Shown here: positions 12,301 through 22,875 of the stretch, one piece after another
How the letters are laid out: each line of letters starts with the position of its first letter
Numbering within the stretch: position 1 is the stretch's first letter
Assembly (NCBI GenBank): GCA_010094045.1
Contig: ML986586.1
Location: forward strand, 410,859-474,858
Reading direction: 5' to 3'
Source of the DNA: Lojkania enalia
Lineage: Eukaryota; Ascomycota; Dothideomycetes; Pleosporales
DNA: 64,000 bases
Made by a program: the position numbers and the translations under genes
Notes under the pieces: model-generated
Seen by the model: the letters and a program-made list of their open reading frames with translations, nothing else
What the model was told of the DNA's origin: nothing
Databases searched by the model: none

Positions 12301-13616
12301 CGAGGGCCGGACGCTCATCGTAACAATCCATCAGCCACGCTCCGACCTTTTCAACCATTTCGGAAACATGCTACTACTGGCTCGCGGCGGTCACCCGGTA
12401 TTTGCAGGGCCAGCTGGGGAAATGCTCCCTCACTTCGCTGCCCAAGGCTACCACTGCTCCAAGCACACGAACCCTGCAGATTTCGCGCTGGATCTCATTA
12501 CCGTCGACCTGCAGCACCAGGCGAGAGAAGAAGCAAGTAGAGCGAAAGTGCGAAGACTCATAGAATCATGGAGTTCTGATATGTTCCCGCAAGCACGCAC
12601 GGGCTCAATCGCGACGCCGGCGGAACTGGGTAGCCTAGCTCGGGCTCCTGCTTCATTCGTGACCTCGTTTCCCATCCTAGTCAGGAGGGCGACGAAGAAC
12701 TTCTTCCGGCAGCCTGACCTCCTTATAGCTCGCATCATGCAAGTCGTCGGGCTGGGAATTGTCCTCGCGTTATTCTTCGCTCCGCTAAAGAACGATTACT
12801 ACGCTGTGCAGAATCGTCTGGGCTTTCTCATCGAGATCGCTCCCCTCTATTTTGTCGGCATGCTCAACAACATAGCCGTGTACCCTAATGAACGAGATGT
12901 CTTCTACCGTGACTTTGAAGATAGAGTCTACGGTGTGGAATCCTTCTTTCTAACATACATCATCATCGAGATTCCCTTTGAGATTATTAGTAGTCTCATC
13001 TTCTCCATCCTCGCCGTGCTTGCATGTGGCCTCAAGCGCGACGCCCAAACATTCTTCGTCATTTCATTCAATGCATTGTGCATCGTTAGCTGCGGAGAGA
13101 GCCTCGGTATCGCATTCAACACACTATTCACGCATACTGGGTTTTCGGTTAATTGCATGTCGGTTTTCCTTTCCGTTGCGCAGATCATGGGTACGTATTA
13201 ATTCTCTTTGATTATTATGGACGAAGGAGTTAATGATATGAGCAGGTGGCGTAATTTCTCTCGATGTTCCTTCTTTCCTTCAAGCATTCAACCACCTCTC
13301 GCCTGTCAAATGGGCCATCGGCAACATGGCGCCATACACTCTCCGCAACCAGCATTTCACCTGCGAGGACTGGCAGAGACTTCCCAACGGGAATTGCCCC
13401 ATCACGACGGGCCAGCAGGTTTTGAATTTGTATCATCTGGATAAGAATCCGAATCTGCAGATCATGGCTTTGGGAATATGCGCGATTGTGTATAGGATTG
13501 TAGCGTATTTAATATTGAAGTGCGTGAAGGAAAGGTGGTTCGCGAAGTTGTGGAGGAGGACCGGGGGGAGGAGAAAAGCTGCGCAGGCTGGCCCTAGTAT
13601 TTCGCAGAGTTCATAG
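9364..13616 (+). CDS. Full-length ABCG-type ABC transporter (NBD-TMD-NBD-TMD), Yol075c-like
   Basis: Six exons, 9364-10086, 10140-10266, 10320-11155, 11203-11316, 11372-13190 and 13246-13616, give 1,330 codons (1,329 aa). Introns are 47-55 nt. NBD1 shows Walker [10 protein letters not shown] (about residue 122), signature CSGGEKRR (228), Walker B LLWLDEP (Asp252/Glu253) and switch IHQPRS. NBD2 shows GPSGSGKTS (about 750), ISGGEKRR (864), ILLLDEP (about 884) and IHQPRS. Each NBD is followed by an ABC2-type membrane domain. Order and length fit the yeast Yol075c group better than the classical PDR drug pumps, which are longer and carry a degenerate NBD1 Walker A; both sites look complete here. 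Likely a membrane lipid or small-molecule exporter, substrate unknown. The start was placed at the ATG following an acid/Ser-poor leader in the same frame; upstream in-frame ATG at 9283 is possible. Confidence 0.9.
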
Positions 13617-14291
13617 GGGGGAGTACAAATGTAGAGTATGCGCGTGAGGTAGACAATAGATATATAGGAAGGCCTTATCAACCTTATTCACTCATTCGAG
13701 CGCGATTCAATTATCCTAGCAAGAATGACTACGGTACGCCAATAATTCACAGAATGGGGGTACCGTGGCGAAACAGCAAACAAACGAATGTTGTAAAATG
13801 CTGATGGAGTTCGCATGCGGCAGAAAAGTGAAGTGTCCAATTCACTACTCCTCTTCTGTGAATTCAAAGTCATTCACAGGCATCACATGGTAATTGCTCA
13901 TTATTCATCGAGAGGCACACCGGACGAACGTTCACAGCAGGAGGCGTAACTATACTTTTGAGTATCATCACCTCTAAATCAGAGTTACAATAAGATTCAC
14001 TATCTAACGCTAGGTGCTTCTTCAAGCTCTCATACATATATGTAATGTCATAGGCGTAGTTTATGCTACAAAGTCCAGGCCAGCTGGACCAGATATTAGT
14101 ACCAAGCAGGTTCTAAGATACTATATCCCTCGAAAGATATGTAGGGTAGTTATTGAGAGTCGGGTCAACAGCCCGTCTATCACATGTTCTTACCAAGCAG
14201 GTCCTGGAAATCCATGCCCTTGGATACATATGTTAGTATCGAGCATTAGAACGATAGTCCGCCTAGTAGATTATCCAAACATGTCTCTCTC
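13617..14291. other. Convergent intergenic region
   Basis: An AT-rich stretch between the 3' ends of the transporter (+) and the unknown protein (-), expected to hold both terminators. A 12-base direct repeat TACCAAGCAGGT occurs near 14100 and 14190. No gene seen. Confidence 0.5.
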
Positions 14292-15059
14292 TTATGTCCT
14301 GTGTAACCATACGTGCAACGTGGGGTGCATATCCCTATTCCTTGTTTTGTCCCACCCCACTTCCCACAATTTCTGATGACTCTGCTGCGTGCCATAGACA
14401 AATGTAGTCCCTTGTCCCCATACTCCACGACCACTTTCAAGGCACTCGGTAATCGCGCATCCAAATGAGTCCCGGGCGTTGTTGTTCAATTTGTTTATCA
14501 AGTCATCTACGGTCCAGTTACTTTCGACATGGACGAATTCCACGGTCAACGGCATGCCAGGCTGCGCCCACGGCGGATCGACCCCTTTGATCCAACAAAA
14601 CACTGTATGCTCGCCTGCTTCGAAGGTTGTCACCCCTGGAAGGCGGCCGCCAGGGAAGACCGAAGGGTCGGTTTGAGGGGGAGGAACGGCTCCAAAAGTT
14701 CCGTCGCAGGGGGGGTGTGGCGGGACGGGAGCAGCAGGCATAGCACCTCCTACCCATTGATACCCAGTCTGAGCGAAAGCGACGGGGGCTTGAGGAACGC
14801 GTGGGACTGGTGCCGGCGGAGGGTTGACAACATATTGAGGAGCTGGGTCTCTTACTGGAACAGCGAATTCCGGAGGGGGTCCGTAGAAACGGGGTTCATC
14901 ATTGATTAAAATGGCGCCCGGAGGCAGGCGGTCGAAAACCGGGCAAGGGTTATGCCGGTCACATGTGCGGTATGTTGGAGGGGGTGGCGGGTTGCGGTTG
15001 ATGTTGGGATTGTCGCCGACGTCGCGGAGCCAGGGGAATCCGACGGGTGGCCCGGACAT
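14292..15059 (-). CDS. Conserved-looking protein of unknown function, proline-rich N-terminus
   Basis: A single uninterrupted frame of 255 aa from ATG at 15057-15059. Residues 1-125 are rich in Pro with many PPP and PxP runs and no signal peptide. Residues about 145-255 look folded: EHTVFCWIKGVD, then TVDDLINKL, a Cys-containing stretch and a basic C-terminal end, LHVWLHRT. The strand-helix-strand look of this part (short beta strand, then VDDLINKL helix) suggests a ubiquitin-like grasp fold, but that is inference from pattern only. I do not recognise a named family. A TATATAA lies on the same strand at 15221-15227, about 165 bases upstream of the start, supporting a real transcript. It shares its orientation with the AA9 gene, 786 bases away; no functional link is evident. 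Confidence 0.65.
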   Translation of the reverse strand: MSGPPVGFPWLRDVGDNPNINRNPPPPPTYRTCDRHNPCPVFDRLPPGAILINDEPRFYGPPPEFAVPVRDPAPQYVVNPPPAPVPRVPQAPVAFAQTGYQWVGGAMPAAPVPPHPPCDGTFGAVPPPQTDPSVFPGGRLPGVTTFEAGEHTVFCWIKGVDPPWAQPGMPLTVEFVHVESNWTVDDLINKLNNNARDSFGCAITECLESGRGVWGQGTTFVYGTQQSHQKLWEVGWDKTRNRDMHPTLHVWLHRT

Positions 15060-15845
15060 TCTTGATATTGATAGTGGGTTAGCAATAGGCAGTGATCAGT
15101 CAGGGGTCAAGAGCTATCAAGCTGCTATGACTACTGAGTGCGATACTAGCTTTAGGTCGAACGAAGAGCTGGTTGGGTTCGAAGTAGCTTGGTAGATTGA
15201 AGAGGTATAGAATGCTGCCATTATATACAAGGTTATCGCTCTGAAGAGTGTATGCGAAATGTGAATAGGCGTGGAATGTCGATGTGACATATCGAACGCT
15301 GGCAGGTGCCAACCGATCTTCCCGCCAACATAATGTGTAGCGGCTGTAAAATGTATGCATCACCGAGCCATCCTGATTGGCTGAGGCCTCATTATCTATC
15401 CTATTGTAAAGTGTAGTCGCAGGCCGAGGGGCTGTGGCGCAAAAAGTGAATTCCGGGATATGTTGGCAGCGTTATCACGGCAAGGCTGTGATACTCGTTC
15501 GCTCGAGGCGTATGTGAATAGCATGAACTATTGGCGTTGAGCGCAAGGCGGTTCGCACGTAGACACACTGAGGAGACATTAGACGACTCCTATACTCATA
15601 TTGCGGCAAGTCAAAAATAAGGATCGTTGAAGCTTGATTATCAGAAAACCTGATGAATTTAAAAGATCGAGAGCGAGTGACTAAACGGGTAAGAGGGTAA
15701 GAATGTAGCAGGATGACGCTCGATTGCATGCAAAAAGGGTCGCGCAGTGATCAACAACGGGATAATGCATTGAGTGTCCAACAAGTATTGATAACAGAAG
15801 AGAAGACCCAAGTAAAAGGGTACGTGAATCCCGTAACTCTACCTT
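15060..15845. other. Intergenic region, promoter of the unknown protein
   Basis: No coding frame is convincing here. It should contain the terminator of the AA9 gene and the promoter of the 14292-15059 gene. Confidence 0.5.
15221..15227 (-). promoter_or_regulatory. TATA-like element upstream of the 14292-15059 gene
   Basis: TATATAA on the minus strand about 165 bases before the ATG. Position is plausible for a fungal TATA box with a leader of roughly 100 bases or more; sequence only. Confidence 0.35.
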
Positions 15846-16729
15846 CTAGCAGGTAGCAACCTTTGGTCCAGGGATTGTGTAAGAGTGAAAGTTGTCCCAG
15901 ATATTGACGGTATATCCGGGGTCCGTAGACTTGACATGTCCAGGAATCTTCCTAGCTGTTAGCAATCTCCACATAGTCGTCTCAGAAGTAGATTCTGACC
16001 TTAACAGTTGGCACGGGGCTTCCTGAGCCGCCGCCGGTGACCTTGACTTGAGCACAAGCGATGTAGAACTCAGGAACTCCGTCGGGATTGTGGATGGCAA
16101 GATGCTCAATTCGGAGTAGATATTCGCCAGGTGAGATGCATGAGGGAATTTGAGCGCTATAGGAGACTATATACGGATTAGGCGGGCTTGTGACATGCAT
16201 CGAGTCTGAGGATAACTTACAGCTCATATCCCATTGGGCTTGACCGTCGTTGAACTCCGGGCCAATCTCTTTGATCTTTGGGTTGTGAGCTTCTGCTATC
16301 TGCAACAGTTAATTCTCCAGACTCACCTTGAACCAATCCGTGGACCCGTCTGCTGCCACTGCATCGGCGACCTTGGTCATGTAAAATGTGACCGGGCCAT
16401 GGTGGTAGACTATAACGTCGGCGGTAAAGGCGACGGTTGATCCCGCAGCTACTGCAACTGTGGTTGTATTTCCTCCATTGCTTGAAGCGCCAGCGTTGCA
16501 ACGTAGATCATTCGAGTCCAGTGCGGTAACCGGATTGTAGCGATTGGTGTTTGTTCGGACATTCTGGTACTTGGCACCCTTTACGCCATTCACCGTAAGG
16601 TACTGGAAGGTATCTGCGGACGATCAACTTGGAATAAACCAGTCTATTAAGAACAACGGCCATACAGTGACCTTGAGCCACCTCGGCAAGAGTGGCGAGG
16701 AGGAGCGAAGCTGCTACGAGAGTCTTCAT
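15846..16729 (-). CDS. Secreted AA9 lytic polysaccharide monooxygenase (no CBM)
   Basis: Five exons read leftward: 16729-16666, 16613-16327, 16299-16221, 16166-16000 and 15947-15846, in all 233 codons (232 aa). Residues 1-20 form a signal peptide ending AEVAQG, so mature His1 (residue 21) starts [11 protein letters not shown], the Cu-binding N-terminus. His92 in the HxGP motif (YHHGPV) is the second histidine-brace ligand, His169 (LAIHN) the second-sphere His and Tyr178 (EFYIACAQ) the axial Tyr; the usual Gln two residues before it is Glu176 here. The C-terminus [11 protein letters not shown] is typical of a catalytic-domain-only AA9. Known role: oxidative cleavage of cellulose or related glucans outside the cell. 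Intron 2 (16300-16326) would be only 27 nt with strong GTGAGT..TTGCAG ends; unspliced it reads in frame into TAA at 16309-16311. The last acceptor was placed so that [12 protein letters not shown] is restored. Confidence 0.87.
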
Positions 16730-16820
16730 GGCTGGGAGATTGACCTAGGGAACTACGTGATCAATTCAACTTCTATGTCTATGAGGCCGTCCTAGAACAC
16801 CAGGCCGTCTCCTACGGCGC

Positions 16821-16827
16821 TTATATA
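16821..16827 (-). promoter_or_regulatory. TATA box of the AA9 gene
   Basis: TATATAA on the minus strand, 92 bases upstream of the AA9 start codon. The distance suits a strongly regulated secreted-enzyme promoter. Confidence 0.5.
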
Positions 16828-18240
16828 CTAGTCGGATGATGGGCTTTGCGCAACCCTAGGCAAGTGCGGTTCTATATTACGGAACATAACGCTGCACAAG
16901 TAGACGAAGCATTCTACTATGGTTTATTGGACGCATTGGCGCCTAAATGAAAAGATCACAAAGTATTAAGTTCATATGCACTCGCCCACTCGGTTCGCTG
17001 CCGGCATGACTGGCGGAGTGCGCAGGTCCGTGGCAGAATAGTTAGTTTGAAAACAATTCAGAGGTGAAATCGTGACAAAGACTGTCAGCTGGAATTATCA
17101 CCTATATAAGTCTTCATGCTTTAGCAGCAAGAAGGTCGGCCTTTTTATTTCTGACAAAGACACTGGGAGATATTGGTAGGGTTAGTGTAATGGTAGCGAG
17201 GGTGATATAAAGTATATCAAACCTCATTGAACGTGATTTGAAATTTGGGAGCTGAGGCGCAGCCATGCTAGGCTCCTGACCAATAGCCAGGACCTAGGTC
17301 AATTTGAAATCATGCACGAGGGCGTCATCCTGTGGGGAATCTAACATGAAGGGTTGAGACTTGGCGCTCGAAATAAAGTCTACGGACGACCCGAGTCTTG
17401 AAGAATTGAGGAAATGAGGAACAAAACATAGCAACTAAAAGAAGACTAGGATCACGGCCCAATCACCTCTAATACCGCTAGAAAAGCCATGTTACTACAT
17501 CCACAGTTGTAGTTTTCGTTTCTTAGCGGCACATTTACCCACAACGAGAATAGCGTCAGTAATAGCAGTCATATTCTGACTCGATTATAGCAAATAGAAT
17601 GCTTCTCATCGCTAAGTAGGCGAAATCTGCGGCATACTAATACTGCGCGGTGTATGCGGCGCATAGTGGCACGAATTCGAAGTTTTCTATCCGAAGATAT
17701 CTGGGCGATTGCAACTAATGCTTCTAGACTCGAGATAACAGATTCTAGGACGAGTGGGTGGCCATGAAGGGCGAGGCGCAGAGATTGGCTGTTTATTTAT
17801 TGTACGCTCTTGAGGCACGGCAATGTGCGACGCCTCGGCTGTGGACTAACAGATGTTGCAGGCCAAACGTAAATACCTCAAAAATTGCTGTCAACAGCGA
17901 CCACGCCGTCGAGAGATAAAATGCGAGCGTAGGATGAAGTACACAAATGTGAAGCACGTAGACGCCTAGAGTTGAGGGCTCAGCAAGCCGCCACGTGGGG
18001 TATCAGCGCCGCAAGCATCCACAAAAGCGGGGTAGGTGATGGGTCGCGTGGCGTGCGCTTCCCACCTTAGGACATTCACCCCTCTTAACCGGACCTTTCT
18101 CGATTTGTCAGGTCTATGCGAGCGCCTTGTTCCGAGATACGGGAGGTCCACTCTTATCTTTGGATTCGACATGAGCGAAACTCCGAGGCCTGTCTTATGT
18201 AAAATCTTAGGCTTGTACCGATCCATACTCGAGGTCCTGC

Positions 18241-18246
18241 TATAAA
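18241..18246 (+). promoter_or_regulatory. TATA box of the copper amine oxidase gene
   Basis: TATAAA on the plus strand, 65 bases before the ATG at 18311. Confidence 0.4.
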
Positions 18247-18310
18247 CCTCCTCCATTGCTGCCTCTGCATTTTTCAGATCTCCTAGAGATAAGTTGGTCA
18301 AGCTTTCGAA

Positions 18311-20627
18311 ATGTCCACAGAAACAGTTGCCACACCCACACCGCGCCCCACCAAAGGCGTAGCAGCCCATCCGCTTGCACCTCTTTCGGCATCCGAGCTT
18401 ACTACTGCGGCTTCGGTCATCAAAGCTTCGTGGCCAGCACATACCGACCTGCATTTCAAGGTTGTAACATTGGAGGAACCTCCCAAAACCGAAGTCTTGG
18501 CGTACCTGGACGCCGAACATAACAAGCAGCCTCTGCCCACTATTAGCAGGAAAGCTTTCGTAAACTACTATATCCGTAACACTGTAAGTCGAATTTAGCA
18601 TTTTGCTACATCAAGTTTTCCTGCACTTAGAACGAGCTTTGCGAAGACAACGTTGGACTATTATTTCGGCTAGCACCATTAGGCACAACGCAAAGTATTT
18701 TGACGTCTTCTGCACAGAATAAATTCCACGAGGCACTTGTTGACCTGTCAAGTGGCCGGGTGGAACGGAACGTGCTTTTGGGCAAATGCGTCCACGCTAA
18801 TGGTGATGGAGACGAGATTGTGGCTATCGAGAAGGCGGCTCTTGAGGACGAGGGAGTGAAAGCCGAGATCGCGAAGCTGCAGCTTCCGGAGGGCACCGTG
18901 GTCATTAGTGATCCCTGGATATACGGTACGAACGCTTTTTGCCTTTAGGTCATGAACATGTAGATTGACTAAATAGGATCCGATGGTGTTAACGACGAGG
19001 AGAGGATGTATCAGTGCTTCCTATACATGAGGGACCCCATGAATCCCTCCGAAGTAGATTCGAACCACTATGCATTGCCACTTCCAATCTCCCCTGTCAT
19101 CAGCACGGAGACGATGAAAGTGATCCGGATTGATATTTGTCCGACTGGTGCTGACGACACCATAAAACCCTTGGAGCCCTACAAGATCAAACCGCCAAAC
19201 GAGTACATCCCGGAACATCAGAATCTGCGAACCGACCTGAAGCCGCTGAATGTTGTTCAACCGCAAGGTGCTAGCTTCCAAGTCACTCAAGAGGGTACCT
19301 CGAGTGTTCTGTCATGGCAGAAGTGGAAATTCCGGGTTGGCTTCAACCAACGAGAGGGCATGGTTTTGTACGACGTGAGTAATGCGTAATTCTCGATCCT
19401 ACCCGTTTCAGTTACTTATGTTCTTAGGTACGCTACGATGGCCGCACCTTATTCTACAGGCTCAGTCTCTCGGACATGAACATTCCGTATGCTGACCCAC
19501 GCCACCCTTACCACAAGAAATCAGCATTCGATCTTGGAGATGCCGGCGCAGGTATCATGGCAAACAACCTCAAACTAGGTTGTGATTGCCTGGGATCAAT
19601 CTACTATCTCGATGCTGTTCTCTCTAATGACAAAGGAGGCGTCACTCCAATGCCGAATGTTATTTGCATTCATGAGCAGGATGCGGGTATTGGGTGGAAA
19701 CATACTAATTATAGGACTGGTCGCGCAGCCGTCGTGCGCTCTCGAGAATTGGTCCTTCAATCCATTATTACAGTCTCAAACTACGAGTACATTCTGGCCT
19801 TCATTTTCAACCAAGCAGGAGAGGTCGACTATGAGGTAAGGGCAACAGGCATCTTGAGCACTCAGCCAATCGATGAAGGCGTGGAGGTTCCATTCGGCAC
19901 AGTAGTCCACCCTGGTGTGCTCGCGGGTCACCATCAGCACATTTTTAGTCTCCGCATCGATCCATTCCTTGATGGGCCGGATAATAGGGTGGCGTATGAC
20001 GAAGCATACCCAATGCCTCGTTCAGAATTCAATCCCCATGGAGTTGGCTACTACGTTCAGGAGACTGTTGTTGAGCAATCTGGAGGCTACGATCTCGACT
20101 ACGACAAGAACCGGGTGTTCAAGATTCAGAACTCCAACATCCGCAACCCAATTAATGGCAAGCCTGTTGCATACAAGATTCAGGCTCCACCTTTCCAAAA
20201 GATCCTTTCCGACAGGGACAGCTTCAACTATAAGCGCGCTGAATTCTCAGACCACAACATTTACGTCGTCAAGCACCGAGACGGAGAGCTATATGCCGGT
20301 GGAAAGTACACCAACCAGTCAAGAGGAGGTACGGGAGTGCGGTCTTGGGCCGACAGGAAGGAGAACGTCAAGGATACCGATGTAGTGCTCTATGTCCAGT
20401 GCGGTATCAACCATATTCCCCGAATTGAAGATTTCCCGGTTATGCCCTGTGAGATCTTGAAGATCCATCTCAAACCTGTCAATTTCTTCGATAAAAACCC
20501 CGCATTGGATGTTCCACCGAGCGAGCAGGTCTTTAACAAGAGCATATTATTGAGTGAGCAGCATCATCAAGCTAGTGTTAAGGTCACTGTATCACAGGAC
20601 AGCAGCTGCTGTGCGCCGAAGCTCTGA
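18311..20627 (+). CDS. Copper amine oxidase (primary-amine oxidase, topaquinone type)
   Basis: Four exons, 18311-18583, 18718-18925, 18977-19374 and 19428-20627, give 693 codons (692 aa), the normal length of the family. Intron 1 is unusually long here (134 nt); the others are 51 and 53 nt. Tyr412 in SNYEY is the residue converted to topaquinone. Asp328 in AFDLGDAG is the catalytic base. Copper ligands are His462 and His464 (HHQHIF) and His622 (INHIPR). Known reaction: primary amine + O2 + H2O to aldehyde + NH3 + H2O2. Fungal homologues are often peroxisomal; this one ends CCAPKL, only a weak PTS1-like tripeptide, so localisation is uncertain. There is no signal peptide. Likely a nitrogen-source enzyme induced by amines. 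The start fits the family opening (HPLAPLSASELTTAA). Confidence 0.95.
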
Positions 20628-21145
20628 ACACGAGGGAAGACACTGTGACTGGAGGGTAATCAGACCGACAACTTTTGCTGAAGCTGTGCAACTTGGCTAT
20701 TTAGAAAATAGATTATAAAGAGTAACAAATAGAAGGCTAATCAACTGAAACCTGTACTCGTCAAGATCCAGTATCACCGACGAGCGAGTTAGGTTATTTT
20801 GTTTGTGATTACTGATGAAAATTAGCTGTGCTACGCATGGTGCCTCAGTTCGTGCGCAATATATGTATACTTAGGTACTGGGTGCAAAATCTGGGCCTTC
20901 TGGCGTGTGGAGACAACCAGAACGGTCTTGTGGCATTAGCAGCAGGGCGAGTGGAGTTTCAAGATTGGTACCTAGTGAAGCCGAATGCCAAGGAGTGGCC
21001 AAAGCTTGCTAGCTCCACTCCGACTAATGAAAGAATCGACTGCTCACACTTTATGTTGTCCTCCCCCATCGCGTCTCGATTTCATTCACTGTAATCGCAG
21101 CCTAAGTCTCTACCTCTACTAGAATTTCCGGAGATAACGCACGAC
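20628..21145. other. Intergenic region between amine oxidase and RNA15
   Basis: About 520 bases on a head-to-tail junction. A short 88-codon frame has no support. It should hold one terminator and the RNA15 promoter. Confidence 0.5.
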
Positions 21146-22092
21146 ATGCCGCCCAATGATAAAGCAGGGCGCGTAGTATTCATCGGGAACATCCCGTACG
21201 GTCTGTTTGTACCGCTAACCTCCAACCTCAATATACTAACTTCCTCTTAGGAGGAACCGAAGAGTTGATAATCGATACACTTGGCCGCGTTGGCCAAGTT
21301 CTTAACTTTCGTTTGGTATATGACAAGGAAACGGGGCGGCCGAAGGGATTTGGTTTCGCAGAATTCGCCGACGCTGACGCAGCTGCATCTGCAGTCCGTA
21401 ACTTGAACGACTACGAGCTCATGGGGAGGAAACTGAGAGTGGATTGGTCGAATGACAATGGCGCTGGTGATGCCGCCCCCTCCAACTATAATGCCGCGCC
21501 TCCGACAAATGGACAGCCGGAGGTAGTTCCAATCCCGCAGGCAGGCACGCTACCTCCTCTTCCGCCAGGCGTGGATCTTCCGCTGAATGTTACATGTCCG
21601 GATGCCATCTCGCGCACTCTAAATACCCTACCGCCTCCACAGCTTCTAGACATCTTGTCTCAAATGAAAGGTCTGGTCATGACAGACCCTGGTAGAGCTA
21701 CCGAGCTGCTTAGACAAGCACCCCAGCTCTCATACGCGATATTCCAAGCTTTGTTACTACTCAATCTCGCTGATACTGCTGTTCTGAGTCAACTGATCGA
21801 TCCAAACACTGCTGCTCAGGCTCCCGCGCCAGCTACCCAACAAGCCCCTCCAGTGCAGCCTCCGCGAAATTTCCCAGGCTACCCACCGCAGCCTGTGCCG
21901 ACGCCTCCACAACCGCCCGTACCACAATATGCAGCTCCACCTACACAACCCCAGCAACCAGCGGTGGATCAGAACGCTGCTTACGCTCAGATTCTGCAAT
22001 TGACACCGTCACAAATTGATCAGCTTCCACCAGATGCTCGGGCGCAGATTATGCAGATACGGCAGGTGTTACTTGCAGGACAGCGAATTTAG
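21146..22092 (+). CDS. RNA15: Cleavage stimulation factor CstF64 / Rna15, RRM protein
   Basis: Two exons, 21146-21200 and 21251-22092, give 299 codons (298 aa). The intron of 50 nt splits the glycine codon in IPYG, just after RNP2 (VVFIGNIPY). RNP1 reads GFGFAEF, so residues about 9-85 are one RRM. Residues about 145-195 form the hinge domain (LLDILSQMKGLVMTDP) that binds Rna14/CstF77. A Pro/Gln-rich linker follows, and the last 40 residues (YAQILQLTPSQIDQLPPD to the end) are the CSTF_C three-helix domain that contacts Pcf11. Known role: in the nucleus it recognises the U/GU-rich element downstream of (or A-rich element near) the poly(A) site in cleavage factor IA. The order and length are typical. 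CFT2, in the same pathway, is 20 kb away. Confidence 0.95.
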
Positions 22093-22875
22093 GACTGATT
22101 TAGGTACATCTCGGTTCATCAAGTTTTACCTCAAGGTGGTGTATAGGAGCAGGCGTTCATGTCAGGACAAAGCGTGGCGTTGGTTGTTTTCACTATCTGA
22201 TGCATTTACCTTAGGCGTACAGTAGAAATTCGGAGCGGGATGAAACGCGGATAGCTTTGTACCTATAGTAAAATGAGTTTCCAAGGAAGATACTTGAAAG
22301 ACAGAGGGCTTGAGGACCGTCATTATCTTGAAGTCTGCAGTGAAAACAAACTTCTTGGCAGGGATTTGGATGCCTCTGCTACTTCACTGCATTGGCATTC
22401 TAGCCCTCGTATAAGACAGTGCGCAACTATGCAGTGGGACTAGGACTTGCTTCATACAAATTCTAATCTCGATTTGGTGCACATGGTGTTTGCTTTCGTA
22501 GCGTGTTTTGATGTCGAACAAGATGGCGCCCACTAACGCTTTGGACTCCGAGGTTATCTACCATTGGTCAGGCGAGGGGGGGGTTGGGAGCCCTGGAGCG
22601 ATCATTTGCATAGACCACCCAGAGCTACATACCTCTCGCCACAACAACTCAGCTATCATTGCGATAGACCGGTGAAGGCGTCGTCAGCCTGTCTCGCATT
22701 TCTTGACTCTCAGCATAGTCGGTAACTGCATTTCCAGCACCTGTACAAAAATAATTCACGATTTACGAGTGATGACCACTTTTCCGATCGATACCCTAGC
22801 ATCCCACGTCTTGAGTTTTGCGACTCCATAATTTTGCAGTAAATATCGCAGCGGCATTTCCCCACCCCGCGCGCC
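22093..22875. other. Intergenic region, promoter of the giant Leashin-like gene
   Basis: About 780 bases between two plus-strand genes, with no gene. A G-rich run is present near 22575. No clear TATA. Confidence 0.45.

Larger units (their letters stand above)
16730..18310. other. Divergent promoter region between AA9 and amine oxidase genes
   Basis: About 1.6 kb shared upstream region of two divergent genes. TATA-like elements sit at each end (16821-16827 on minus, 18241-18246 on plus). The 211-codon minus frame at 17966-18601 overlaps the amine oxidase first exon and has no recognisable motif. A tRNA-like A-box near 17181 lacks a B-box. Nothing else seen. Confidence 0.5.

Noticed and set aside
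14098..14200. Direct repeat TACCAAGCAGGT as a transposon target duplication
   Set aside because: Only about 90 bases apart with no terminal inverted repeats or element between.
17178..17250. tRNA-like A-box (TAGTGTAATGG)
   Set aside because: No matching B-box (GGTTCGANNCC) at the right distance and no acceptor stem pairing.
17966..18601. 211-codon minus-strand frame
   Set aside because: Antisense to exon 1 of the copper amine oxidase and its promoter; no motif, and it spans the amine oxidase splice donor.
1..22092. CFT2 and RNA15 as a functional gene cluster
   Set aside because: Both act in pre-mRNA 3'-end formation, but they are 20 kb apart, on different strands, with unrelated genes between; chance proximity is the simpler reading.
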